Origin: Hamiltosporidium magnivora
Taxonomy: Eukaryota; Microsporidia; Dubosqiidae
Assembly: GCA_004325065.1 (NCBI GenBank)
Contig: PITI01000546.1
Coordinates: forward strand, 1 to 11,011
DNA: 11,011 nt
Direction: 5' to 3'
Below, piece after piece: positions 1-10,100 of this stretch. The position numbers and the translations under genes were made by a program. Positions within the stretch are counted from its first letter, which is position 1; the number at the start of each line of letters is the position of its first letter. The notes beneath the pieces are model-generated. The model saw only the letters and a list, made by a program, of their open reading frames with translations, ran no database searches and was not told where the DNA came from.

Positions 1-1358
1 AATTTTAACGTTATTAATTATATTCTAATTTACTCATATCTTAGATTAAATAATAGAGAAATATTTGAATTTTACATACAATAATATCAGGCCTTTTACA
101 AAAAAACGTACCTTCTTAGTTTTTTTTTTTTAGAATTTTAACGATTCAAAGTATAAAAAACAATTATTATGTCTATAATTCTCATTATATAAATTTTCTT
201 ATATAAATATCAGCCATTTATTGTAAATATTGTAATATATAAACATTATGATCTTAATTCTAACTGATTTTTTTGAAATAATATCTTGATTATTTGTGTG
301 GTTGTAGATTTAAATTACAATGTAAAATGTTCAAATAAGTACTTAATAATTTTATTTTAAAAATTTAGTATGATTATATGCAATCATCCTACATAATCAT
401 GTTTAAAGGTTTTTTTAAAAATACTTTTTTGTGGTGAAAATGTAGAATTTGACTTGATTTTTATATTATACATTTTTTTTAGATCTAAAAAAAGGTTTCG
501 CATTGGTTTTAATTTTTATTTTACCAAGTAAACCTAAAAAACAAATTAAACTGTCCGATTTACTACTCCAATCTAAATAGCATAAGTCTGATTTTCTATT
601 ACTATTTTATTCAATATAGGAGCTAATAAATTTAATAAGCAAGGTTTTTTCTCGTTAAAACTACAACCAATATTTAATCCGTGTATGACATTATTGGCGA
701 ATTATAAGTTTGATAAAAATTCTTGTCTTTTGAAATGTTATCTTTATTATTATATATCGTGGAGTTTTCTATATTTGTTGCGACTCACAAAAATATCTGC
801 TTGCCTCTAGCATCTCACTTTACAGATATTTTAAGATTTTATTTAACCAGATATATATTTTCACAGCTTGAAATAGCCAATATTTTCAAGAAATGCCTAA
901 TGTTTTATGGATTATGTGAATGCACATAAATGAACAAAAGTACAACCTTTGATAATTTATTTCAGATGAGATATGTTGATATTTATATTGAACGGTTTCT
1001 TTTACATTTAATTTAGCCTAAAATTTTTCTTTTTCATTTATAAAAAAAATGTATAGTTTTAATTCCGAAATAAATTTCGAACTGGATTTATTTATAAATA
1101 GTTTCTTGTTTTAAGATATCTGTGATGTTTTTGTCTTCAAAATATTTTATATCTTAATAATAGTTATTTGCGCTACCAAGTCTATATTTCGTTTATATTT
1201 GAGCTTTTTCTATCCAAAAATATTATTTCTTATGTCATTAAGATAATAATTTTTCTAAATTTTGTAAAAAAAATTAACTTTGTTACAAACTGTGATTTAT
1301 GTACCCAAGGAAAATATATGTTAACCTGTATTTGACCTTATATCTTTTAAGCAATGAT
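1..1358. other. AT-rich gene-poor region, no gene seen
   Basis: This stretch is mostly A and T with homopolymer runs, including a run of T around 120-131. The only open frame of note is on the plus strand (about 735-929, 64 codons from its first ATG). It has no recognisable motif and a composition expected from translated T-rich sequence, so I do not call it a gene. I see no tRNA, rRNA or clear repeat here. It is part of an unusually long gap, since no intact gene can be defended from 1 to 4118. Confidence 0.6.
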
Positions 1359-1493
1359 CTAATTAGAGTAAGTGTATACAGAATACAAATAAAAGGACAC
1401 GTATAATTTAAGATATTTGTCTTTCCGGTTGGATATGCGTTCCCTACCACTAATTTCTTTCATAGTACACAAAATATTTTCATAAAAAGACAT
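1359..1493 (-). CDS. Possible small ORF or relic fragment, 44 codons
   Basis: An ATG at 1493-1491 opens 44 codons ending in TAG at 1361-1359. The product starts MSFYENILCTMKEISGRERI and has a basic, serine- and tyrosine-rich remainder, so its composition is more protein-like than most translations of this AT-rich DNA. An in-frame stop lies immediately before the ATG. It matches no family I recognise. It lies downstream, on the same strand, of the coding-like relic at 1559-1980 and may be another fragment of the same decayed gene rather than a functional small gene. An ORF of this length can easily arise by chance, so confidence is low. Confidence 0.15.
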   Translation of the reverse strand: MSFYENILCTMKEISGRERISNRKDKYLKLYVSFYLYSVYTYSN

Positions 1494-1558
1494 TTATATT
1501 TAAAACTTACTTACATTTGTATTTATACGTAACCAATATTATAACTTATCATTGATTA

Positions 1559-1980
1559 TCATATTTCATCAATGTTAGAGCATTTGATGTAGATGATATC
1601 ATAAAGTATTTGGATTATACTGGAATCAATTATATAGCTTTATGAAGCTCATTTAAAACATTTCTGATCTTCATGTTCAACTTTTTCGATGAGGTTTATA
1701 CCTGGTTTTTCTATTCTAAGAAATTCGATTTACTAATAAGTTGTGTACATTCAGTGATTTTAAGGATTCGCGGATTCTAAAAAACAAATTTAATCTCATA
1801 ATTGTAAAGTTTATTGAGATCTTCGCTTCATTCTGAATTTTTATAGTATTTTCTTCTCAGCATATCATTCAATAAGTCAGAATTTAAGTTTCTATTTAGA
1901 TTCATATATCACCGAGTTTAATATTTTCTCTTATTTGTGTTTTCCCATATTTGATAAAAAAAATATTTTAAAACATATAT
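1559..1980 (-). pseudogene. Coding-like relic with stops and a frame change, family unknown
   Basis: On the minus strand one frame runs from 1980 to 1711 as four open blocks (1980-1921, 1908-1831, 1827-1780, 1776-1714) separated by stop codons. A second frame then carries on (1729-1649, then 1639-1562). The blocks are rich in Lys, Glu, Asp, Asn and Ser, for example NPRILKITECTQLISKS followed across the frame change by RIEKPGINLIEKVEHEDQ. Such charged composition is seen in the real gene of this window and is not expected from the T-rich plus strand read otherwise. I infer a decayed protein-coding gene, but I do not recognise the family and found no catalytic motif. Confidence 0.27.
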
Positions 1981-2160
1981 TCGTGAATAAAAAGATTTGG
2001 CCATAAGTTATCAGCAGATATCGGATTTTTATTATGTTATATTTAAGTAATAAAAACTAATCCCCTTGAAAATAAATCCAAAGAATGTGCTTAATTATAA
2101 TCTTAAACATATGAATTATTAAAATAACTTTTTATAAAGTCTTAATTTTTCACTTAAAGA

Positions 2161-2340
2161 TTATAGAGTTTTAATTTGATGGTCGGGGAGGATAACCATA
2201 TATAAAACTTTCTGCTTGGCAATGTGTATGTGAATATCATTGTTTGGATTTTTGGTGGAAATAAAACCATACCCAATATTCGGTTGTTCCATGAGTGTTT
2301 GTATGAGAAGGAGAAGGTCTAAGAAACAGTCAAACTTTTT
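2161..2340 (-). pseudogene. Open fragment of 59 codons, possible relic
   Basis: The minus strand is open from just after a TAA (2343-2341) to a TAA at 2163-2161. An internal ATG at 2292-2290 would give a 43-residue peptide beginning MEQPNIGYGFISTKNPNN. The upstream part is a hydrophobic leucine-rich stretch. It lies directly downstream, on the same strand, of the reverse-transcriptase-like relic (2366-2731) and shares its higher GC content, so it may belong to the same decayed element. No motif identifies it. A chance ORF is the main alternative. Confidence 0.2.
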
Positions 2341-2365
2341 TTACAAATTTTTTTTAAGTAAAGAA

Positions 2366-2731
2366 TTAGCCGCAGCTGAACGTATAAGTGACTGCTTTAA
2401 AGTCATGAAAATCTAACCTAGTACACTTGGGTTGGAATGCTTAGCGCCTGGTGATATAAAAATCGAACCCTCTAAAGCCGGAAAGCCTTAGCAGCAGGTT
2501 ATACCTCTTAGTATGTTAGTGCGATGTCCTGTCAGCCTCCATGTAAGTCTCTGAAATAATCTTAGCTAGAACTTTATTGAGACCGGTAAATGTAGAGTAG
2601 GTGGGAATGCTGCATAGTCTTTCAAGAGCCCAGGGTAGGTTTAGGTTTTCAATCGCACTATATGCAACGGAAATGGAACAAACACCGGGCAAATGCCTCA
2701 CAAATAAACTGTGAGCTACATAGGTATTAGA
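2366..2731 (-). pseudogene. Possible decayed non-LTR reverse transcriptase fragment
   Basis: One minus-strand frame covers 122 codons with stops at 2518-2516, 2443-2441 and the terminal 2368-2366. At 2620-2555 it reads RLCSIPTYSTFTGLNKVLAK, which resembles the fingers motif of LINE-type reverse transcriptases (RPI, then a Cys/Leu-Pro-Thr, a Tyr-Lys pair, Thr, and an Ala-Lys-Ile helix). About 75 residues further on, LDFHDFKAVTY resembles motif A (Asp-Phe, Lys-Ala-Phe/Tyr-Asp) at about the expected spacing. The YADD box and an endonuclease are not seen. By hand count 2401-2700 is about 43% GC, against about 18% in a sample such as 1201-1260, which fits a foreign insertion. The similarity is weak and judged by eye, so chance resemblance remains possible. 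Confidence 0.3.
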
Positions 2732-2956
2732 TCAAAGGCTTTAGAACGTAGGTATCTCAGGGTTTTGATGGAGTATTGGGGTAACAGTTATTTATGTTAA
2801 ACTTAGAACTGCGTTAATGCCAACAAAAAACAAATGTAACACTTGCCACTGTTTTAAAAAGCTGTGATGTTTTTAAATAGAAAAATATCTTCTATTTTTC
2901 CTGTTTATTTAAAATAAATTTTTTATTTAAATGTATTTTCTTAAAACCTTTTCTAG

Positions 2957-3726
2957 GGAATTACGAGAAAAGAATATCAAGCTAAATACGAAACTGTATT
3001 CTGCTATATCCAGGATAAAAATGTATTTAAGGTTCAGAAAGGAAGTTTTAAAATTTTGAAAACCGTAAAAATTCGAAAGAGTATTTGCCAATCAGATATG
3101 AAGAAATATATGGATAAAGACAACGTAGAATGACATTGATTGTGGATATGGATATAAATCTTCTCTTCTTTAATAAATATAATTTAAAGTCTCTAAAATC
3201 AATTAAGAGTAACCTTATTCAATAAATCCTTGAAAATGAGTATCCATGAATAAGAATAGAGATCAGAATAAAAATTTGTATAAAATGCAGAAGAATAGGC
3301 TATGTCTTTGCAAAATCAAAAAATAATGTAAAGGTAAACTCATCCAGGTCGAAATTAATACATAAAAATCTCTTCGTTTTGTTAAAACAGTAGACTCGCA
3401 AAGTTCGAATTATTTACAAAGAGTCAAGAGTTAATTATACATTTAGGGTAGATTTAGGTCCTCATGAGATATATTTGAATGTTCTTATACTTAAATAACA
3501 TAGAATGTAACTTTAGAAGCTTTAAATACAGTAAGAATAAAGACATATAGCTAGTCGATAGTACTCAAAAAGACACAAAGTATATTTCATTTAAACCAAA
3601 ACGAGTTTAATTGTCAAATACACTTCGCCCTATGAGAGATTAAAAAACCGATCGCTAGATGCTATACAAAGATCTGAGATAAATACTATACAGACACCTT
3701 TAATAAAGATACATATTAAAGAATAA
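2957..3726 (+). pseudogene. Broken plus-strand coding relic, family uncertain
   Basis: The plus strand is open for 58 codons from 2957 to a TGA at 3131-3133, starting GITRKEYQAKYETVFCYIQD. A neighbouring frame then gives successive open blocks at 3118-3222, 3250-3390, 3394-3495 and 3595-3723, all in one frame and broken by stops. The blocks contain KICIKCRRIGYVFAKSKNN and ERLKNRSLDAIQRSEINT, which are charged and protein-like. The plus strand is visibly A-rich here, as expected for a sense strand in this genome, whereas the next gene is on the minus strand. The first block faintly recalls the region before retroelement integrase zinc fingers, but I would not assign it. I infer an old gene or retroelement in decay. 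Confidence 0.27.
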
Positions 3727-4118
3727 AGTTATTAGCAAAAAAATACTTAAATAAAAAATTATAAATTGCTATAATAGGACATGAGACAAAACATTGACCA
3801 AAATATAAAAAAATTGGCGAATATAAAGGATTGTTAAATAAAATGAACAGAGGTTATATAAGTCGAGAAAATAACTTAGAAAATTTAATCATTATTTAAT
3901 ATTCTTTCTCTATTCTTTTTAAATAAAAAGATTTAAAAACTGTTAAATCTATTAAAAATCCCAATTAAAGAAATAGTCTTGCAACGAAGAATTAAATTCT
4001 TTAAATAAATAAATATAAAGTTAAAATAGAAAAATATAACCGTATAATATTTCGTTATCAAATATAAATAAGATATTAAAATTAATCATTTTTTTAATCA
4101 AAATTTGTAGAAAAAACT
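3727..4118. other. Gap downstream of the giant ligase gene
   Basis: No defensible gene lies here. A plus-strand fragment (about 3770-3897, with stops) and T-rich minus-strand frames are present. Because the ligase gene upstream on the minus strand seems to stop at the threshold of its HECT domain, this is where its last exon would be expected. I read all three minus frames and found no clear Gly-Gly/Glu-Trp motif and no catalytic-cysteine motif. Confidence 0.5.
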
Positions 4119-4160
4119 TCATTCTACCCATCCATATTGCATTAAATAAAACATACTTAC
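4117..4160 (-). other. Candidate intron with GTAAGT donor at the end of the ligase ORF
   Basis: Read on the minus strand, codon 2144 (GAG, 4163-4161) is followed at once by GTAAGT (4160-4155), the consensus 5' splice site in microsporidia and fungi, in phase 0. The 13 residues after it (VSMFYLMQYGWVE) have no counterpart in the family, so the annotated stop may lie inside an intron. The nearest usable acceptors are TAG at 4126-4124 and AAG ending at 4117. The latter would leave a 44-base intron and open 31 more codons, to a TAA ending at 4021. No convincing branch-point sequence is visible, so the acceptor is uncertain. Confidence 0.4.
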
Positions 4161-7100
4161 CTCATTATTTTTTGATTTATTTAAAGTATAAATGGCAGTA
4201 TTTTTGTTTCTTTTAACAATTAGTTCGTATGCATTTTGAAACTTAATCATCTTTTTAGTGAAATAATTTAAGTGCTTTCTTAAATCGTAGCAGAAAAATA
4301 CAAATTTTAATAATGCTTCTAAAGTATCAAATTCTTTTTCCCGAGCCTTCTCACAATTTTTACTCACCATAAATGAAATAACTGGCCAAAAATTATTTGA
4401 CAATATTTCTTGTATCAATTCCTCATTAAAAGCGTATGATTTAATATTTTTATATTCCATACCTATTATTTTACTTATCTCATCTAATATTTTTATAAAA
4501 ATTTCATTTTTAGAGAATATTTTCATATCAAATTTGTTTATCAAAAATTCGTTGAATAAAATATCCATTTTGTAACAAATAATTTTACACAAGCAATCCA
4601 AATACACTGAAATATTTTTACAGTATTTATATTTGAAATAAATAAAAAGTTCAAATTCCTTTTCCTCTAAATAAAGGTATGGCTTTTTTTTAAACAACAA
4701 TAGATTACAATTTGAATCCACTTTTTGCGAAATAATCGATTTATCAGCAGATTTCGACATTTTAAAAATTTGTTTTCTTATATTAAAATCTTCTGAATAG
4801 TCAGATAAATAAGAAATTTTTGAAAAAGAATTATCAAAATGAAAATTATCATATAAATAAAATCGAATAACTTGTAAAGATAAAGAATCAAAATGTAAAA
4901 AATTATACACCATAAAAACATAAGTCAGAATAGATATTTTTCTATTAATTTCAGGCAATTTAAATTCTGAATATCTTTCTCTAACAGATTCTATTATTTC
5001 ACCAATATCTTTAGTATTTTTTTTCTTTAAATAGAAATCCTTTTCTTCAAAAACAAAATTAATAAAATTAAGAAAAGAAACTTTTCCCAATGCAGTATTC
5101 AAACAATATCCGCAAGCAAATAAAAATGAATAATCTAGAACCATGTCTGAACTTACAGTATTTTGATAAATACATTCTCCATTCTTACAGTTACGTTTGA
5201 AAATATCTTTTTCAAAATTCATAAAATAAAAAATTAATTTATCTTGAACTCTTGTCATTTCATTTTCATTTTTATTTTCTTGAAAATATTTTCGATTAAA
5301 ACACTTGAAATCCATACAAGGATAAGCATCAATATTTGCATCTAAATCAGTTTCCACTTTCTCATTAGACAATGAAGATTCTGCCGTTTCATATGAACTT
5401 GAACTACTTATTTGATCTGCAATATTTTTTAAAGATTCATTTGAGGAGCAATTTATCTTAGGATTAATAGATAAAGAATTTGGCGACTTTGTGTTTTTAT
5501 TATCTTCAAGTCCATAGTTGAAACCTTCTAAATGATTTCTTACAAACTGATCAATATTCCTTTTTTTAATAGTTTTAAAGAGTTCTTCTTTATAGTTTAT
5601 AAGAGTTACTTTATTTGAGTGATAAAACATGAAATATTTAATTTCTAAGTTAGTATTACATTTTAAAAACCAATATAAACTTTCTATAATAAAACTTGGA
5701 TTGTCATTATGCAGTTTTCTATTATTTTTCCTCAATTTTTTTTCATTGATTATATCTTTGGTCAATGATACTTTATTTGGATCTAAAAAATTTATAAAAA
5801 AATGTGATAATAAATTTTTATAATCGATTTTTTTTTCTACGGTAAAATTTAATTTTGTTATTTTAAATCGTGATTTATAATATTTAAACGAATTATAGGG
5901 ATTTTTTGATGATTTTGGATTTTCTTTTGAGAATGAATCTAGTTCCAAATTAAAATCAAAAACAAAATCTAAATACGTCTTAAAATCAAGTTTTTTAGTC
6001 TCAAAACCACTTATTAAATTACAAAAAATATATGTAAGATCTGTTTTTTTCAAGTAAGCCGGTAAACATGGAATATCTTCAAATAAATCACCAAAGAAAT
6101 GTGGAAAGTAGGAATGAAAAACTGTTCGAGACGAGAATTTTTTTACTTGGTATAAAATTATTAATATTTCATTGACTATAAAACTAGAATATTTGTTATA
6201 TTTTTCTGTTAAGTCAAAATCTGTATTTTTCATAAAAAAAATATTTTGTAAAATTCCAAGAATTCCATTTTCTATAAATAAATTTGCCAACTGCTTTTTC
6301 AAACTATTTTCATCCATTTTAAAAATTTTTAGACACATTTTACAACAACACGGTTTTGATTTAAGTATTTTATAAATTAATTTTAAAATAATTAAAATAT
6401 TGTTCTTGGTAATTCCATCAAACTTTTTTTCATTTAAATCTTTAATTTCTATAGGCACATCTCTTTTACATTCTTTTTTTACATCTAAAGGTTCAATTTT
6501 CTTATTTTCACTTGTTTTTTTACATGGCAATTCAAAAGAAATTTTACTGCAAACCTCATTTTTTATTTCTTCAAATGAAATATCTCCTCTGTTATTCATA
6601 ATACTATCAATTAAATTTTGAAGTATCACCAATATAATTTCAACTATTTGATATTGTAGACACCTGTCTTGACAATAAATTATTCTCGTTAAAAAAAGTT
6701 CCCCATAATAATTTAAGTGCCACTCAAATTGATTTAAATTCGTTAAAATATTTATTTCACTTTGTTGTAAAATAAATGTAAAAAAATGGTTTAAAATATA
6801 TTTTTTTGGAATAAATCTGACCAAATTAGGCATCAAGTGAAACATTCTAGTCAGATACAACAAAATATTCATATTTTTTGATTCTAAAGCTTTATAAAAT
6901 AATAATCTAACAATATATTTCTTGTCTTCCATATTTATATTACCTGATAAATCTAAATAATCACAAAATTTTGAGAATTTTTTACTTTCTCCTTTCATAT
7001 TTATATTCATAAAACATCTTTTAAATAACATTTCTTTATAAGAATCATCTTTACTACTGTAAAATAAAAATAAAAAATATTTTTTGTTAAATTCATTATC

Positions 7101-10100
7101 ATAAATAAAGAAATTTAAAAGAATTAATACTTTTTTAAAAAAATCATTCGATATATTTTCATCTCCAATTATAGAAATAAGATTATTAAAATTAATTTGT
7201 GAATAAATTTCTTCTTTGGTAAATAATTTGTATCTTTCTGAAATACACAAAATTGAAATATAAAAATCACAATAATCATCATAACTCACATTATTTTTAT
7301 CGTTTATATTTGAAATTTGTTTATTGGAAATGGTTTTAATAAAAGAATTTAATTTTACTTTTTCAACATTCATTAAATATTTCTGACATGAAATTATTAA
7401 TAAATTTGTAGCTATCATATCAAAAAATCCTTCACAATCAAATAATTGAGGGTCAAATTCAGTTAAAAAAATTATTTGATAAATCATTAAAAATACAATT
7501 TTACTTTTGTACTGAGCTTTTGATATAAAATAAAAGCAATTTACATGAAATAAATCATAATAAAAATTAAATTGAAGTTCATCTTCATCTTTATAACCTA
7601 CTAAATAATCAATACACGCATATATTCTTGTATTCAATGTGTTATTAAAGAATGATTTTAAGAAGAAAGAATCCGGTAAAAAATCTTTGAAACCTTGAAG
7701 CGAAGAATAGTATTTATATTTTTTTAAAAATTTTGATAAAACTAAAAATGTATGAATAGAAGTTTTATCAAAATATTTTGCAAAGTATAAAACTATTTTA
7801 TAAGATATTTCGTCTTTGATTTTATCAGAAAAATATTTTTCATTTATGTAATTTCGATATATTTTAAGAATATATTCAGTTGCCTTTTCTAAATCATCAT
7901 TTTTATCTTTAAAGTTTGAAATATCTTTCTTAAGAACACTGAATAAATTATTAAAAAAAATTATAAGTTGATCCTTAATAAAGTTTATATCTGTACATTT
8001 TAAATATTCTAAAACTAATGACATAATATCACAAATATAGAAATCTGAATCTGAAATCATAGAAGATATTTCCTCAAAAACAAGGTTTTCGGAAGATTTG
8101 CTACCGCTTTCTATAGGATAACTTTTAAACTTACGAATAAAATCCAAAGTTCGTAGATAAGAAAGTTCATGGGATTTTTCAAAAATAGATTGTTTATATT
8201 CTTCATCTTCTAAATTCGAATTCCCGGGTTTTTGTTCTGTTGGTGGGTTTTTTGGTTTCCTTAGATAATCATGTTTCCTATAAAATCTTGAAATAAATTT
8301 TAAATAGGTTTTAAAAAATCCTAAATATATTTTGCATCTCTCTTTGGTAAATAAATTTCCATCTTTGTTTAAAATTTCGAAAAAATCGGTAAATCTTAGA
8401 ATTCTACAAAATATTTCAATTGCATCCACGTCAAAAGTACATGAAAATGTTTTTTGATTGTGTATTTTTTCAAAAAGAATTATTTTCCTTTCGATTTCTA
8501 AAAAAATAGATTCTAAAATTAAATAATTGTTATATTTGTTTGAAATATGTGAATCTATTGCCTCTAAAACACGGATATTTATTTTTTTATCGAATGAAAA
8601 ATATGAAGACATCAAATCGAATATATCCATGTAAAGCGAATCAATTTTTACAGCTTTGTCATCAATAAAATTTATATAATTCGAATACAAAAATTGGTAA
8701 AATGTTGAAAATTTTGAGTTAAATTCGTGGAAAATTAATCTTTCTGATTCTGTAAATATTGAATTCACAGAAGAAAAGGATTTTTTTTTGATTCCATAAT
8801 AATTTAAAGATCTTTGATTGTAAATAAAATATTTTCTTTCATTTACTAAAGCAATTTCAATAAGCTTTTTTATGGTCAAACACCATATATCTTGGTTGAA
8901 ATAATTTTTAAAAATCCATAAAATTTCACTATTAAAAATTTCAGAATATTTTTCCCAGAGTATAATAAATGGAAAATCAGTGCAAGTAAATACATCAAAC
9001 ATAATATGAATGCACTTAACATAAATCTCAGGAACATTTCTAAGTTCCAAAATACATTTAGTAAAAATTTCGTAATGTTTTAGTAAATATTGTTTTCGAA
9101 TAACAAAATATTCATTAAAAAACGTTGTGAATTCCTGATAAATTGCTATATCATTCAGATTTTGATTATCTAAAAATTTAAAAAGTTTTATAAATGAAAA
9201 CTTAACTGTATCATTGAAAAAACGGATATTATTCTTGTAAAATATTTTTAAAAAATTAATAATTTCTAATTTATAAGCTTCATCAAACGAAATATTTTTA
9301 AAAATTATATGAATGGTATTAAAAAGAGAATTATACTGTTGATTATGTACATCGAGTATTGGCGTTTTCAATGCATGATTATGAAAATTAAGTTCATTGT
9401 AAAATAAGACAATAATTTCTTTAAATAAATTATCCTCGCCTTGAAATTGAAATTCATGGAATTTAAAAATGCTAAAAATTAAATTTAAAAAATTTTCTTT
9501 TGTTTGTTTTTCTTCCGACGAATTTTGCATTTTAGTAATAAAATTAACAAATTTCATTTTTCCGTTGTCTGATTCTTTAATAAAATTAAATACAAAAATA
9601 ATCTTTTCTGTTAACGAGTTTGATGATTTTTTATTAACGAAATCCAAAAGCTCTTTATCATAAATTCTTAGACAAATTTTATTTTCTGAGACAAAAAACT
9701 GACTCATAAAAAAAAATTCTAATATTTGAATTGACAAATCTCTAATTAAAGTATCCTCTTTATAATAAGTTTGTATTATTTCAGTCAACGAATATACGTC
9801 AACTGTGTAGTACGCGTCATTAGAAGGTTTAAATTTATTTGGGAGAATTTTCAAAGCCAACGAAATTCCATATAAAAGTGAAGAAATAAAATTTTTTTTG
9901 TCGTTTAAAAATACTTGTATTTTACAAAATAAAATCACTTTCATTGCCTTTTCTTTGTCAAGTTTAATGATATAAGGAACATAGGTATCAAAATATGTAT
10001 CAAGATTCAATTCAGTATTTATATGTTTTTTCATATTTTTATATTCTTCTGGTATTTCTAGACTTGTGATATAATTTTTATCCGTTAAATATTTGAAATA

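Noticed and set aside
735..929. Plus-strand ORF of 64 codons
   Set aside because: It is hydrophobic with no motif, typical of chance reading of T-rich DNA, and has no start or stop context that supports a gene.
1385..1450. GNAYPTGKT on the minus strand, like a Walker A motif
   Set aside because: The spacing is one residue too long for GxxxxGKT, the frame is short and interrupted, and another frame there gives an ATG-started ORF.
2461..2490. GGGTTCGATT on the minus strand, resembling a tRNA B box
   Set aside because: The flanking bases do not form a T-arm stem, and no A box, anticodon arm or acceptor pairing is visible around it.
2470..2630. Words resembling the HECT C-lobe (GFPALEG and RLCSIPTYST) on the minus strand
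   Set aside because: They occur in different frames and in the wrong order for a HECT C-lobe, where the GF..LEG block precedes the LP.AHTCFN block. The second word fits a reverse transcriptase fingers motif better.
5629..6621. Plus-strand ORFs inside the giant gene (and one at 9469-9663)
   Set aside because: They are antisense shadows of the real minus-strand coding sequence, rich in Phe and Leu from the T-rich complement.
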